Origin: Acidovorax sp. sif1233
GTDB taxonomy: Bacteria > Pseudomonadota > Gammaproteobacteria > Burkholderiales > Burkholderiaceae_C
Assembly: GCF_019218755.1 (NCBI RefSeq)
Contig: NZ_JAHUWZ010000003.1
Coordinates: 530,225-594,224, forward strand
Length of the DNA: 64,000 nucleotides
Reading direction: 5' to 3'
In this document: positions 35,144 through 44,828 of the stretch, one piece after another
How positions within the stretch are numbered: the first letter of the stretch is position 1
How the letters are laid out: each line of letters begins with the position of its first letter
The notes under the pieces: model-generated
Told to the model about the DNA's origin: nothing
The model's database searches: none
What the model saw: the letters and a program-made list of their open reading frames with translations, nothing else
Translations under genes and position numbers: made by a program

Positions 35144-36925
35144 TCAGAAGCTCTCCCAGTCGTCATCGCCGCCACGGGAAGCCGCCGCCGGCGGTGGCGC
35201 GGGCCGGGCCGCCGGGGCCGCGGGCGGCGCAAGCCGGGCCGGGGCCGGTGCTGGAGGCCGTGCAACGGCGGGTTTGGCCCCCGCCACGCGCGGGTGGTGG
35301 GTGGCGGCCACCTTGGCCGCGGCCGGCCGGGACGCGGCAGCGGGCGCCGGGCGGGGTGCTGCTGGCGCGCGCACCGCGACCGCGCCCACGTTGAACACCG
35401 ACACCACCTCGGCCAGCCTCTGCGCCTGGTCGCGCATCGAGGCCGCCGCCGCCGTCGACTCCTCCACCAGCGCCGCGTTCTGCTGTGTCATCTGGTCGAG
35501 GTGCGTCACCGCCTGATTCACCTGGGCGATACCGTCGCGCTGCTCTGTCGAGGATGCCGTGATCTCTCCAATGAGGTCGCTCACCCGCTGCACGCTCGCC
35601 ACGATTTCCTCCATGCTCTGGCCCGCCTGCGCCACCTGGGCCGACCCCGATTCCACGTTCTGCACCGAGGCGCTGATCAGGGTCTTGATTTCCTTGGCCG
35701 CCTCGGCGCTGCGCCCGGCCAGGCTGCGCACTTCGCTGGCCACCACCGCGAAGCCCCGGCCCTGCTCGCCCGCGCGGGCCGCCTCCACCGCAGCATTCAG
35801 CGCCAGGATGTTGGTCTGGAAGGCAATGCCGTCGATGACGCCGATGATGTCGTTGATCTTGCGCGAGCTGTCGGTGATCTGCTGCATGCTGGTGACCACC
35901 TGGCCCACCACTTCGCCACCGCGTGCCGCCGCCTGCGCGGCCGTTCCGGCCAGCTGGTTGGCCTGGCGCGCGGTGTCCGCCGACTGGCTCACCGTGGCCG
36001 TCAGCTCTTCCATGCTCGCCGCCGTCTCTTCCAGGTTGGAGGCCGTCTGCTCCGTGCGCGCCGACAGGTCATGGTTGCCGTTGGCGATCTGGATCGACGC
36101 CGACGACACCGAGTCCACCCCCGAGCGCACCTCGCTCACCACGCCGCGAAGGCGTGCCGACATGGCCGACAGCGAACGCAGCATGTGGCCGAACTCGTCC
36201 TTGCGGACGGATTGCAGCTCCTGGGTGAGGTCGCCCGCCGCGATGGCGTCGATGGTGTTCACCGCCTCATCCAACGGAAGGGTGATGGAGCGCACCAGCT
36301 TCCAGGCCAGGAACAGCCCCACGGCCATCAGCACCAGCGAGGTGATGATTCCCCAGATCGCGTATTCCACGCGGCGCGCCGAGGCGTCGGCGCGGATGGC
36401 GTCGCGGCGCGTCTCGAGCGTGGCGACGAAGTCGTCCTGCGCCTTGAGGTATTTGGTGACCAGGGGGGCGAATTCGTTGTCGGCGAACCGCTGGGTCGCC
36501 ACGGCGTCGCCGGCGCCCTTGAGCTCCCAGGTCTTGGCGGTGGCCGCCAGCACGGCCTTGCGGGCCTCCAGCACCTTGTCCAGCGCAGCCTTTTCCTCGG
36601 GGGCGGTGGCCGAGGCCACGATGCCTTCCTGCACCTTGTTGATGTTGCCGATGATCTCCTTGACCTTGGCGCCATACTGCTCGGCCAGCACGGCATCCGT
36701 GGTCACGGCGCCGCCCATGACCATGGTGACGGCCGTCTCGGTGGCGCCGCGCCAGCGCACGGCGGCGGAGATGCGCCCCTCGATGTCCACGACGGCGTCG
36801 ATCGCCGAGGACATGGAGCTGTTGGCCCGGTTCTGGGCAAAGCCCGAGAGCAGCAGCATGCCGATCATCAGGCCCAGAAATGCGCCCCACAGCTTGCGGG
36901 AAACGCGGATATTGTCGAGTTGCAT
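35144..36925 (-). CDS. Methyl-accepting chemotaxis protein (chemoreceptor 1)
   Basis: Transmembrane chemoreceptor that signals to CheA. 593 residues. First membrane segment near 12-32 ([18 protein letters not shown]), a ~150-residue periplasmic four-helix ligand domain, second segment near 190-210, HAMP, then the signalling domain with the tip motif [30 protein letters not shown]. The C-terminal ~90 residues are Ala/Pro-rich and end DDDWESF, a pentapeptide-like tail shared with receptor 2. The start at 36925 ([13 protein letters not shown]) was chosen by alignment to receptor 2. The signalling part is almost identical in DNA to receptor 2. Confidence 0.95.
   Translation of the reverse strand: MQLDNIRVSRKLWGAFLGLMIGMLLLSGFAQNRANSSMSSAIDAVVDIEGRISAAVRWRGATETAVTMVMGGAVTTDAVLAEQYGAKVKEIIGNINKVQEGIVASATAPEEKAALDKVLEARKAVLAATAKTWELKGAGDAVATQRFADNEFAPLVTKYLKAQDDFVATLETRRDAIRADASARRVEYAIWGIITSLVLMAVGLFLAWKLVRSITLPLDEAVNTIDAIAAGDLTQELQSVRKDEFGHMLRSLSAMSARLRGVVSEVRSGVDSVSSASIQIANGNHDLSARTEQTASNLEETAASMEELTATVSQSADTARQANQLAGTAAQAAARGGEVVGQVVTSMQQITDSSRKINDIIGVIDGIAFQTNILALNAAVEAARAGEQGRGFAVVASEVRSLAGRSAEAAKEIKTLISASVQNVESGSAQVAQAGQSMEEIVASVQRVSDLIGEITASSTEQRDGIAQVNQAVTHLDQMTQQNAALVEESTAAAASMRDQAQRLAEVVSVFNVGAVAVRAPAAPRPAPAAASRPAAAKVAATHHPRVAGAKPAVARPPAPAPARLAPPAAPAARPAPPPAAASRGGDDDWESF
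35404..36154 (-). repeat. Near-identical chemoreceptor segment, copy 1
   Basis: Aligns without gaps to 37567-38317 at a constant offset of 2163 bases. By eye I count five mismatches in 751 bases, all silent in the protein. The flanking receptor sequence diverges sharply on both sides. Confidence 0.9.
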
Positions 36926-37285
36926 GGGTTGTTCTTCCTCGTGGATCTGTAGTGTTTTCATGCAAGGCGAGGCTCGCCAGGGAAACATCCGATTACATCA
37001 GCAAACAACCCATAGCCTACGCCAGCCCGGCGCGCCGCCACGCCAGCACCTCACCGGGAGAAACCCGCATTCCCCACCGGCGGCCACGCGGGCGCACGCC
37101 GGGCACGGACCGCGAGCGGCGCAAACGGGGCACAGAGGTGGAACGGGGGAGGCAAGAGTCAGGGCGCCAGCGCCCCCTGGCGCCTATTTTTGCAAAAAAT
37201 GGCCTCCAGCGCTTGCTGGTCAAGCGCCTTCAGCTATTATTTCGAGAGCAATCAGTTCGGTAGCGGCCAGGGCCTCCACCCCGGA
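36926..37285. other. Intergenic region between chemoreceptors 1 and 2
   Basis: About 360 bases. It holds the ribosome site of receptor 1 (GAGGAAGAA) and a full copy of dispersed repeat A (37192-37254). Nothing else was recognised. Confidence 0.6.
37192..37254 (-). repeat. Dispersed repeat A, full copy with hairpin
   Basis: Minus-strand reading: GCTCTCGAAATAATAGCTGA, AGGCGCTTG, ACCAG, CAAGCGCTGGAGGCC and ATTTTTTGC. GCGCTTG and CAAGCGC form a seven-pair stem with a five-base loop. This copy best shows the complete element. Confidence 0.75.
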
Positions 37286-39088
37286 TCAGAAGCTTTCCCA
37301 CTCATCGTCGTTGCCTCCCGAGGTGGCGCGTGGCGCCGGTGGGTGAGATGGTGCCGGGGCAGCCGCCTTGGGGGCGGCGGCCGGCGCGGGGGAAGACAGC
37401 CGCGCGGCCGCTGGCGCCTTGGTGCTGGCCGCGGGCTTGCCGCTGGCACTGGTACCCACGCGGGCCTTGGCGGCGGGGGCGGGCCTCGGCGCCATGGCGG
37501 GTGGCGCGGAACGGGCGGGCGCGGTGGGAGCCCGGCTGGCCACGGCCCCCACGTTGAACATGGCCACCACCTCGGCCAGCCTCTGCGCCTGGTCGCGCAT
37601 CGAGGCCGCCGCCGCCGTCGACTCCTCCACCAGCGCCGCGTTCTGTTGCGTCATCTGGTCGAGGTGCGTCACCGCCTGGTTCACCTGGGCGATACCGTCG
37701 CGCTGCTCTGTCGAGGATGCCGTGATCTCTCCAATGAGGTCGCTCACCCGCTGCACGCTCGCCACGATTTCCTCCATGCTCTGGCCCGCCTGCGCCACCT
37801 GGGCCGACCCCGATTCCACGTTCTGCACCGAGGCGCTGATCAGGGTCTTGATTTCCTTGGCCGCCTCGGCGCTGCGCCCGGCCAGGCTGCGCACTTCGCT
37901 GGCCACCACCGCGAAGCCCCGGCCCTGCTCGCCCGCGCGGGCCGCCTCCACCGCAGCATTCAGCGCCAGGATGTTGGTCTGGAAGGCAATGCCGTCGATG
38001 ACGCCGATGATGTCGTTGATCTTGCGCGAGCTGTCGGTGATCTGCTGCATGCTGGTGACCACCTGGCCCACCACTTCGCCACCGCGTGCCGCCGCCTGCG
38101 CGGCCGTTCCGGCCAGCTGGTTGGCCTGGCGCGCGGTGTCCGCCGACTGGCTCACCGTGGCCGTCAGCTCTTCCATGCTCGCCGCCGTCTCTTCCAGGTT
38201 GGAGGCCGTCTGCTCCGTGCGCGCCGACAGGTCGTGGTTGCCGTTGGCGATCTGGATCGACGCCGACGAGACCGAGTCCACCCCCGAGCGCACCTCGCTC
38301 ACCACGCCGCGAAGGCGGTCTGACATGGCCGACAGGGCCCGCGTGAGCATGCCCAGCTCGTCCTTGCGGTCGTCGTGGATGTTCTGCGTGAGGTCGCCCG
38401 CCGAGATGGCCTCGGCCAGGGCCACCGCGCGGTCCAGCGGCGCCGTGATGGAGCGCACCAGCATCGCGGCCAGCAGCATGCCCAGCAGCACCACGGCGAC
38501 GGCTGCCACGGCACCGATCAGCACCAGGTTGCCGCGCGTGTCGTGCGCCGCACGGACGGCTTCGTCGCGCTGGCTTTGCTGCGCGGCCACGAACTTGTCG
38601 ATGGCCTCCAGGTAGGCCACGGCCTTGGGGCGGTAGACGTTCGCCAGGTACGCCTGCTTGGCCGCCGCATCGCCCGCATCCGTCAGCTCCTTGAGCTTGT
38701 CGGTCTGGCCCCGGATATCCGCACGCGTGGCCGCCACCTGCGCGAGCGCCGCCTTGTCCTCGGGCGAGACGGAGGTCTTGTTGATCTTTTCCTGCACCGG
38801 CGTGATGCGCGCGGTGAGCGCGGCCACCCGGGTGTCGAAGTCGGCCTTGAGCGCCTGGTCGGTGGTGACGAAACTCGCCATCGACATCGTCACGGCCACC
38901 TCGGCCAGGCCGCGCCAGGTCACGGCGGTGGTGATGGCGGCTTCGTATTTTTCCACGGCCTCTTCGGTGGACGCCGTCACCTGCCGGCCGTACCACTGGG
39001 TCCAGATGGCCGAGACCAGCATGAGCGCCAGAAGGCCCAGGATGACGCTCCACATCTTGTGGGACACGCGCAGGTCGTTGAATTTCAT
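37286..39088 (-). CDS. Methyl-accepting chemotaxis protein (chemoreceptor 2)
   Basis: 600 residues with the same layout as receptor 1: membrane segment near 12-30 ([19 protein letters not shown]), a four-helix periplasmic domain unlike that of receptor 1, second membrane segment near 190-212 ([19 protein letters not shown]), HAMP, signalling domain and a tail ending DDEWESF. AAGGAG five bases before the ATG. Different sensor regions with an identical output region imply different ligands feeding the same kinase. Divergent from the PHP gene. Confidence 0.95.
   Translation of the reverse strand: MKFNDLRVSHKMWSVILGLLALMLVSAIWTQWYGRQVTASTEEAVEKYEAAITTAVTWRGLAEVAVTMSMASFVTTDQALKADFDTRVAALTARITPVQEKINKTSVSPEDKAALAQVAATRADIRGQTDKLKELTDAGDAAAKQAYLANVYRPKAVAYLEAIDKFVAAQQSQRDEAVRAAHDTRGNLVLIGAVAAVAVVLLGMLLAAMLVRSITAPLDRAVALAEAISAGDLTQNIHDDRKDELGMLTRALSAMSDRLRGVVSEVRSGVDSVSSASIQIANGNHDLSARTEQTASNLEETAASMEELTATVSQSADTARQANQLAGTAAQAAARGGEVVGQVVTSMQQITDSSRKINDIIGVIDGIAFQTNILALNAAVEAARAGEQGRGFAVVASEVRSLAGRSAEAAKEIKTLISASVQNVESGSAQVAQAGQSMEEIVASVQRVSDLIGEITASSTEQRDGIAQVNQAVTHLDQMTQQNAALVEESTAAAASMRDQAQRLAEVVAMFNVGAVASRAPTAPARSAPPAMAPRPAPAAKARVGTSASGKPAASTKAPAAARLSSPAPAAAPKAAAPAPSHPPAPRATSGGNDDEWESF
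37567..38317 (-). repeat. Near-identical chemoreceptor segment, copy 2
   Basis: Partner of 35404-36154. It spans from just after the HAMP region to the end of the signalling domain. Confidence 0.9.
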
Positions 39089-39228
39089 GGTTGCTCCTTG
39101 GAACGCCTACGATGGTCTGAAAGGACTGCCCGGCACATGGCCCCGGCCGAGGTTGCCGGGCCGCCGGGCGCAATGCCCCTGACTGCAGTGTTGCTGGGTT
39201 CGGCAAGGCACGTTATCGGTACAAGCCC

Positions 39229-39234
39229 TAAAAT
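39229..39234 (+). promoter_or_regulatory. -10-like hexamer TAAAAT directly before the PHP gene
   Basis: TAAAAT, six bases GGCCTC, then the GTG at 39241, with no ribosome site. Predicts a leaderless mRNA. Confidence 0.4.
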
Positions 39235-39240
39235 GGCCTC

Positions 39241-40110
39241 GTGACAACCATACTCAACGCCGACCTGCACTGCCATTCCGTGGTATCCGACGGAACCATG
39301 ACCCCCGAGGACCTGGCCGCGCGGGCCAGGGCAAACGGTGTCGAGCTGTGGGCGTTGACCGACCATGACGAAATCGGCGGCCAGCACCGCGCCCGCGCAG
39401 CCGCCCACGCACAGGGCATGGCCTATCTCACGGGTACCGAGATTTCCGTCACCTTCGCCGACACCACCGTCCACATCGTCGGCCTGGGGTTCGACCCCGA
39501 CGACGCGCAGCTGGCCCAGGGCCTGGCCGCGACCCGGGGCGGGCGCGGCGAACGCGCCAAGGACATGGCCCAGCAGCTGGCCCAGGTGGGCATCCAGGGC
39601 GCGTATGAAGGCGCCCTGCAGTTCGTGGGCAACCCGGCACTGATCTCGCGCACGCATTTCGCTCGCTTCCTGGTGGAAACCGGGGTCTGCAAGGACACCT
39701 CCGAGGTGTTCCGCAAGTTCCTCACCGAAGGCAAGCCCGGCTACGTGCCGCACCGCTGGGCGTCGCTGGGCGACGCCGTGCGCTGGATCACGGACGCGGG
39801 CGGCATGGCGATCATTGCCCACCCGGCGCGCTACAAGTTCAGCGCCAATGAGGAATTCGCGCTGTTTTCCGAGTTCAAGACCCACGGCGGGCGCGGGGTG
39901 GAGGTCGTCACCGGCAGCCACAGCGCTGCCGAATACGTCACCTACGCCGGCATGGCGCAGGAATTCGGCCTGGCCGCGTCGCGCGGCAGCGACTTCCACA
40001 GCCCCGATGAATCGCACACCGACCTGGGCACTCTGCCGCTGCTGCCCGGCGCGCTGACACCCGTGTGGGAGCTGCTGTCCGACCGCATCCTCCATCCGGC
40101 CAACGCCTGA
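39241..40110 (+). CDS. PHP-domain phosphoesterase (Rnm/YciV-like)
   Basis: Metal-dependent phosphoesterase; E. coli YciV/Rnm acts on nucleoside 3',5'-bisphosphates and on 5' ends of rRNA precursors. 289 residues. Metal ligands: DLHCHSVVSDG at the N-terminus, LTDHDEIGG, GTEIS, IIAHPARY and RGSDFHSPDESHTDLG. GTG start. The yciO-like gene follows after 13 bases, the same pair as yciV-yciO in E. coli, which strengthens the assignment. Confidence 0.9.
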   Translation: MTTILNADLHCHSVVSDGTMTPEDLAARARANGVELWALTDHDEIGGQHRARAAAHAQGMAYLTGTEISVTFADTTVHIVGLGFDPDDAQLAQGLAATRGGRGERAKDMAQQLAQVGIQGAYEGALQFVGNPALISRTHFARFLVETGVCKDTSEVFRKFLTEGKPGYVPHRWASLGDAVRWITDAGGMAIIAHPARYKFSANEEFALFSEFKTHGGRGVEVVTGSHSAAEYVTYAGMAQEFGLAASRGSDFHSPDESHTDLGTLPLLPGALTPVWELLSDRILHPANA

Positions 40111-40123
40111 GGCGCACCCGTTC

Positions 40124-40759
40124 ATGGCCCAGTATTTCGAAGTCCATCCCGACAACCCGCAGCCCCGCCTGCTCAAGCAGGCGGCGGCGCTGCTGCAAAA
40201 GGGCGGCATCGTGGCCGTGCCCACCGACTCCAGCTATGCCCTCGTCTGCCACCTGGACGACAAGGACGCCGTGGACCGCCTGCGCCGCATCCGCCAGGTG
40301 GACGACAGGCACCACCTCACGCTGCTGTGCCGCGACCTGTCGGAGCTGGCCAACTATGCGCGCGTGGACAACCGGCAGTACCGCCTGCTGAAGCTGGGCA
40401 CGCCCGGCCCCTACACCTTCATCCTCGAAGCCACCAAGGAAGTGCCGCGCCGCGTGAGCCACCCCTCACGCAAGACCATCGGCCTGCGCGTGCCCGACCG
40501 CAAGGGCCTGCAGCTGCTGCTGGAGCTGCACGGCGCTCCCTTGCTGGCCACCACGCTGATACCCGCTGGCGAGACGGAACCGCTGAACGACCCGCAGGAA
40601 ATCCGCGAGCGCTATGAAAAGCTGGTGGATGCCGTGGTGGATGCGGGCGCCTGCCCGCTGGAGCCCACCACGGTGGTGGACCTGACCCCCATGGGCACCG
40701 GCGGCGAACCCGAAGTGATGCGCGAAGGCCGGGGCAGCTTGAAGGCTCTGGGGCTGTAA
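40124..40759 (+). CDS. YciO/YrdC/Sua5-family protein
   Basis: Same fold as the L-threonylcarbamoyladenylate synthase of tRNA t6A formation. 211 residues. Core motifs: KGGIVAVPTDSSYALVCHL (residues ~25-43), HHLTLLCRDLSELANYARV, PGPYTFILEATKEVPR and KTIGLRVPD. Length and the PHP neighbour fit YciO rather than TsaC, so the tRNA role is uncertain. Confidence 0.9.
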   Translation: MAQYFEVHPDNPQPRLLKQAAALLQKGGIVAVPTDSSYALVCHLDDKDAVDRLRRIRQVDDRHHLTLLCRDLSELANYARVDNRQYRLLKLGTPGPYTFILEATKEVPRRVSHPSRKTIGLRVPDRKGLQLLLELHGAPLLATTLIPAGETEPLNDPQEIRERYEKLVDAVVDAGACPLEPTTVVDLTPMGTGGEPEVMREGRGSLKALGL

Positions 40760-40892
40760 AAACTGCAGGCCCCGGGGGCCCGCCCTGCGCCCGCGCAGAG
40801 CGGTCTTGAGGATCGGCAAAAGCACATTTCAGGCTACCGCGCCCAAAAACTGGCGCTGCCAAGAACCAGCGCCACCGTGGAACTGGCTCCGC

Positions 40893-40945
40893 CAGGCCAC
40901 CGGTGGCGTCCTCCTGAGGGGGAAGCGGCGCAGCCGCTCAGGGGG
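40893..40945 (-). repeat. Dispersed repeat B abutting the stop of chemoreceptor 3
   Basis: Minus-strand reading: CCCCCTGAGCGGCTGCGCCG, CTTCCCCCTCAGGAGG, ACGCCACCGGTGGCCTGG. GCGGC and GCCGC form a hairpin and CCTGAG/CTCAGG an outer one. The first C follows the TAG stop directly, so it could act as a 3'-end structure. Confidence 0.6.
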
Positions 40946-42136
40946 CTACAGCTTGAACGCACCCACGGCCTGCTCCAGGTCCCGGGCCTGCGCGGTGAGC
41001 GAGGTCGCGGTGGACACGGCGCTCTGAACCAGCGCGGCCGTTTCCTGCGTGGAGCCATCCATGTGCGACACCGCCACATTCACGTGGCTGATGGCCTCGC
41101 TCTGCTCGCGCAGGGCGATGGAGATTTCCCCCAGCAGCGCGCTCACCTGGCCCACGGCGGTCACGATTTCGGCCATGGTCTTGCCAGCCTTGCCCACCTG
41201 GCCGGCGCCGCTCTCCACCTGCTCCACCGACGCGCTGATGAGCGCCTTGATCTCGCGCGCGGCGACCGCGCTGCGCTGGGCCAGGTTGCGCACCTCGCTG
41301 GCCACCACCGCGAAGCCCCGGCCCTGCTCGCCCGCGCGGGCGGCCTCCACGGCGGCGTTCAGCGCCAGGATGTTGGTCTGGAAGGCAATGCCTTCGATGA
41401 CCTGGATGATGTCCACGATCTTGCGCGAGCTGCCGCTGATGGCCTGCATGGTCTGCACCACCTCGCCCACCACGGTGCCGCCGTGCTCGGCGATGGCCGA
41501 GGCCTTGACGGCCAGGCCGCTGGCGGAATGGGCGCGCTCGGCGTTCTGGCGCACGGTGGCGGTCAGTTGCTCCATGCTGGCCGCCGTTTCGGTCAGGGAG
41601 GACACCTGGTCCTCCGCACGGCGGGACAGGTCGGTGTTCCCATGGTCGATGTTCACCGCGGAGGCGCTGATGGCATCCGCATCCTGCTTGATGCGCGACA
41701 CCAGGTCGGTCAGCGTGTCTTCCATGGTGCCCAGCGCTCCCAGCAGCCGGCCGAAGTCCCCTTCCAGGTCCGAACTGAATTCCTGGCTCAGGTCCCCCGA
41801 GGCCACGGTTTCGGCGATCAGGATGGCCTGGTTGAGCGGGCTGACAATGCCGCTGCGCAGCGTGAGAAAAGCCACCAGCGAGAGCGCGAACACCGCCAGC
41901 CCGCCGCCCACGATCCAGCCGCGCGCGCCTTGCAGGTGCTCCTGCGCCTGCGTGGCCTTGGCCGTGCGTTCACCGTCCGCGGCGGCGTTGCTGGCCGTGG
42001 ACACCGCGCCGCGGTAGGCGTCTTCGGCCCGGCCGATCCTGGACATCGCCATGCCCATGGTCAGCGCCACCAGCAGGGCGATGCCCCCGAACGCAAGAAT
42101 GAGGCGGGTTCCGATTTTGAGGTGATCCAAGGGCAC
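40946..42136 (-). CDS. Methyl-accepting chemotaxis protein (chemoreceptor 3, short sensor)
   Basis: 396 residues. Membrane segments at ~14-33 ([20 protein letters not shown]) and ~75-95 ([20 protein letters not shown]) enclose a periplasmic loop of only about 40 residues, too small for a four-helix ligand domain. HAMP and a full signalling domain follow (tip [20 protein letters not shown]). It lacks the Pro/Ala tail and WESF end of the other two. The start is a GTG at 42136 with GGAG eight bases upstream. It may sense membrane state or work through a binding protein (inference). Confidence 0.92.
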   Translation of the reverse strand: MPLDHLKIGTRLILAFGGIALLVALTMGMAMSRIGRAEDAYRGAVSTASNAAADGERTAKATQAQEHLQGARGWIVGGGLAVFALSLVAFLTLRSGIVSPLNQAILIAETVASGDLSQEFSSDLEGDFGRLLGALGTMEDTLTDLVSRIKQDADAISASAVNIDHGNTDLSRRAEDQVSSLTETAASMEQLTATVRQNAERAHSASGLAVKASAIAEHGGTVVGEVVQTMQAISGSSRKIVDIIQVIEGIAFQTNILALNAAVEAARAGEQGRGFAVVASEVRNLAQRSAVAAREIKALISASVEQVESGAGQVGKAGKTMAEIVTAVGQVSALLGEISIALREQSEAISHVNVAVSHMDGSTQETAALVQSAVSTATSLTAQARDLEQAVGAFKL

Positions 42137-42349
42137 GGGAATGTCTCCGAAAGGGGTCTGCGTAGTATGAGTGTGGGCCAGAGCGCAAGAAAAGGGCTGG
42201 ACGCGAGCCCAACAGATGCAATTCGTTACGCCATGCCACATGCTATCAACGATTTGTCCGCCACTCCCGATCTTGTCGTACCACTGGCCGCCACGCTGCC
42301 CGGCCGGCCCCTCCTCCCGCGCGGCCCGGGACCCATGCCACGCGTCTGA

Positions 42350-42355
42350 GACAAT
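42350..42355 (+). promoter_or_regulatory. -10-like hexamer GACAAT directly before the M50 gene
   Basis: GACAAT, six bases CGACAG, then GTG at 42362. Same spacing as at 31964 and 39229. Confidence 0.4.
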
Positions 42356-42361
42356 CGACAG

Positions 42362-43030
42362 GTGGACATCTCCAATCTCATCCAAACCGTTCTGATCTAC
42401 GCCCTGCCGGTGCTGTTCGCCATCACCGTGCACGAGGCAGCCCATGGCTACGCCGCGCGCCACTTTGGCGACAACACCGCGTACATGATGGGCCGGATCA
42501 CCCTCAACCCGCTCAAGCACATCGACCCGGTCGGCACCATCCTGATGCCGCTGCTGCTGTACTTCGCGACCTCGGGGGCCTTCCTGTTCGGCTATGCCAA
42601 GCCCGTGCCGGTCAACTTCGGCAACCTGCGCAACCCCAAGAAGCACATGGTGTGGGTGGCGCTGGCGGGGCCCGCCTCCAACTTCATCCAGGCCATCGTC
42701 TGGGCCGTGCTGCTGGTGTCCCTGGTGGGCTTTGGCGTGGACGAGCGCTTCTTCATCGAAATGGCCCGCGCCGGGGTGCTGGTCAACCTGGTGATGTGGG
42801 CGTTCAACCTGTTTCCGCTGCCTCCGCTCGACGGCGGGCGCATCCTGGTGGGCCTGCTGCCCTGGAAACAGGCCCACATGGTCTCGCGCATCGAGCCCTG
42901 GGGCTTCTTCATCGTGATGGGCCTCGTGATCGCGGGCGTGGTGGGCACGCTGTGGCTGCGCCCGCTGATGTCGCTGGGCTACGGCGCCATCAACCTGCTG
43001 CTCACGCCGCTCACCGCCTTGCTGCGCTGA
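42362..43030 (+). CDS. Site-2-protease-like M50 family membrane metalloprotease
   Basis: Cleaves within membrane segments of other proteins; target unknown. 222 residues, about six membrane segments. The zinc motif HEAAH lies in [18 protein letters not shown] (residues ~20-37), and the second metal site is [18 protein letters not shown] near residue 150. [20 protein letters not shown] is the usual family stretch. GTG start behind a -10-like hexamer. It sits 36 bases before trpS on the same strand, so co-transcription is likely. Confidence 0.93.
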   Translation: MDISNLIQTVLIYALPVLFAITVHEAAHGYAARHFGDNTAYMMGRITLNPLKHIDPVGTILMPLLLYFATSGAFLFGYAKPVPVNFGNLRNPKKHMVWVALAGPASNFIQAIVWAVLLVSLVGFGVDERFFIEMARAGVLVNLVMWAFNLFPLPPLDGGRILVGLLPWKQAHMVSRIEPWGFFIVMGLVIAGVVGTLWLRPLMSLGYGAINLLLTPLTALLR

Positions 43031-43066
43031 TCGCCTTTTCTCCCCCTTTTTGCTGACACCGTCTCC

Positions 43067-44371
43067 ATGAGCACCACGCGCTTTCTCACCGGCATCACCA
43101 CCACGGGCACGCCCCACCTGGGCAACTTCGTGGGTTCCATCCGCCCGTCCGTGGCCGCCAGCCTCACGCCCGGCGTGCAGAGCTTTTACTTCCTGGCCGA
43201 CTACCACGCGCTCATCAAGTGCGAAGACCCGGCGCGCATCCAGCGCTCCACGCTGGAGATCGCGGCGAGCTGGCTGGCCGCAGGGCTGAACCCCGAGAAG
43301 GTCACGTTCTACCGCCAGTCCGACATCCCCGAAATTCCCGAGCTGACATGGCTGCTGACCTGCGTGACCGGCAAGGGAGTGCTCAACCGCGCCCACGCCT
43401 ACAAGGCCAGCGTGGACAAGAACACCGCCGCCGGGCGCGAACAGGACGACGGCGTGACGGCCGGGCTGTTCATGTACCCCGTGCTCATGGGCGCCGACAT
43501 CCTGATGTTCAAGGCCCACAAGGTGCCCGTGGGCCGCGACCAGATCCAGCACATCGAGATGGCGCGCGACATGGCCGCGAGCTTCAACCACCTGTATGGC
43601 GAGCATTTCGTGCTGCCCGAGGCGGCCATCGACGACCATGTGGCCACCCTGCCCGGGCTGGACGGCCGCAAGATGAGCAAGAGCTACGACAACACCATCC
43701 CGCTGTTCAGCTCGCGCGAGCAGCTCAAGAAGCTCATCGGCGGCATCCTGACCGATTCGCGCGCGCCCGCCGAGCCCAAGGAGGTCGAAGGCTCCGCGCT
43801 GTTCCAGATCTACCAGGCCTTCGCCACGCCCGCGGAGACCGAGGCCCTGCGCAAGGCCTACGCCGACGGCATCGCCTGGGGTGATGCCAAGAACACCCTG
43901 TTCGAGCGCGTGGACCAGGTGATCGCCCCCATGCGCGCGCAGTACGAGGAACTCATCCACAACCCCGCGCGCATCGAGCAAACGCTGCTGGCCGGTGCCG
44001 AACGCGCCCGCGCGCTGGCCACGCCGTTCATCCGCGAGCTGCGCGCCGCCGTCGGGCTGCGCAGCCTGGCGCAGGCCACGGCGGCGGCCAAGCCCGCCAA
44101 GGCCGCGAAAGCCGCGCTGCCTTCGTTCAAGCAGTACCGCGAAGCCGACGGCAAGTTCTACTTCAAGCTCGTGGATGCAGACGGCCGCCTGCTGCTGCAA
44201 AGCATCGGTTTTGACGCGCCCAAGGAAGCTGGCCAGGCCATTGCCCAGCTACAAAAGGACAGCACGGCGCTGCAAACCCTGGCCCCGCGCCTGGCACCAG
44301 TGGACGGCGTGCAGGCCGCCGAGGTGGCTGCCGCCCTGCAGGCCCTGGCCGAGGCAGCCGCTGCGGCGTAA
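43067..44371 (+). CDS. trpS: Tryptophanyl-tRNA synthetase with C-terminal extension
   Basis: Charges tRNA-Trp. 434 residues, about 100 more than the standard bacterial enzyme. HIGH-type motif [15 protein letters not shown] near residue 12, [19 protein letters not shown] stretch ([20 protein letters not shown]) and KMSKS loop [15 protein letters not shown] near residue 200. The extra C-terminal part ([18 protein letters not shown], then [16 protein letters not shown]) is a distinct small domain with an Ala/Lys linker, a beta-proteobacterial variant. Function secure. Confidence 0.97.
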   Translation: MSTTRFLTGITTTGTPHLGNFVGSIRPSVAASLTPGVQSFYFLADYHALIKCEDPARIQRSTLEIAASWLAAGLNPEKVTFYRQSDIPEIPELTWLLTCVTGKGVLNRAHAYKASVDKNTAAGREQDDGVTAGLFMYPVLMGADILMFKAHKVPVGRDQIQHIEMARDMAASFNHLYGEHFVLPEAAIDDHVATLPGLDGRKMSKSYDNTIPLFSSREQLKKLIGGILTDSRAPAEPKEVEGSALFQIYQAFATPAETEALRKAYADGIAWGDAKNTLFERVDQVIAPMRAQYEELIHNPARIEQTLLAGAERARALATPFIRELRAAVGLRSLAQATAAAKPAKAAKAALPSFKQYREADGKFYFKLVDADGRLLLQSIGFDAPKEAGQAIAQLQKDSTALQTLAPRLAPVDGVQAAEVAAALQALAEAAAAA

Positions 44372-44410
44372 GCCGGGCACTCTGGCCGCGCCTGGGCATT
44401 GCACAGAAAT

Positions 44411-44475
44411 GCTCTTGTTTTTATAGCAATCAAGGCACATGGTGATTGCGCCTGGAGCCTGAATAGGTAAAAAAT
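44411..44475 (+). repeat. Dispersed repeat A, copy downstream of trpS
   Basis: GCTCTTGTTTTTATAGCAAT, CAAGGCACATGGTGATTG, CGCCTGGAGCC and GGTAAAAAATGG. CAATCA and TGATTG can pair. The head, the GGAGCC block and the A/T tail match the full copies. Confidence 0.5.
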
Positions 44476-44567
44476 GGCGCCACGCGCCGCGTCTTGACGG
44501 CTACGAGCATCCCTGGCGTGCGGGCATGTGCGTAAACTGGGTTCCCTGATCTGCTCGGGAGACTTCC

Positions 44568-44828
44568 ATGAAACTGCTGTGTGCCTCGGTGTCAGTGCTG
44601 GCCTTGCTCGCCGGCTGCAATGCGACCAACCCCCATGGCCCCTCGGGCCCCATGGCCTCGGGCCGCGACCGCACTTTCAGTGTGCCGGTCTATGGCCCAG
44701 ACACCTCCCAGGCCTACGCCGCGGCCAGCCGCGAATGCCAGCGCATGGCCCTGCACGCCAAACTGCTGCGCAACGACGGCTCGCGCCTGGTGTTCGAATG
44801 CGTGAGTGAGTTGCAGGACAAGCCTTGA
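44568..44828 (+). CDS. Small predicted lipoprotein
   Basis: 86 residues. A type II signal peptide with lipobox LLAGC (SVLALLAGCNATN) puts Cys17 at the mature N-terminus, and Asn at +2 fits outer-membrane sorting. The mature part is short and polar with two further cysteines (ECQRMALHAKLL and FECVSELQ) that could form a disulfide. GGGAG six bases before the ATG. Family not recognised. It overlaps the next gene (TTGA), so the two lipoproteins are coupled. Confidence 0.8.
   Translation: MKLLCASVSVLALLAGCNATNPHGPSGPMASGRDRTFSVPVYGPDTSQAYAAASRECQRMALHAKLLRNDGSRLVFECVSELQDKP

Noticed and set aside
37192..37254. CRISPR-like array from the repeated hairpins
   Set aside because: Copies are dispersed over tens of kilobases in both orientations, with no regular spacing, spacers or cas genes.
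42137..44200. A long N-terminal extension of chemoreceptor 3
   Set aside because: The frame runs antisense through the M50 and trpS genes. The GTG at 42136 has a good ribosome site and starts the first membrane segment.
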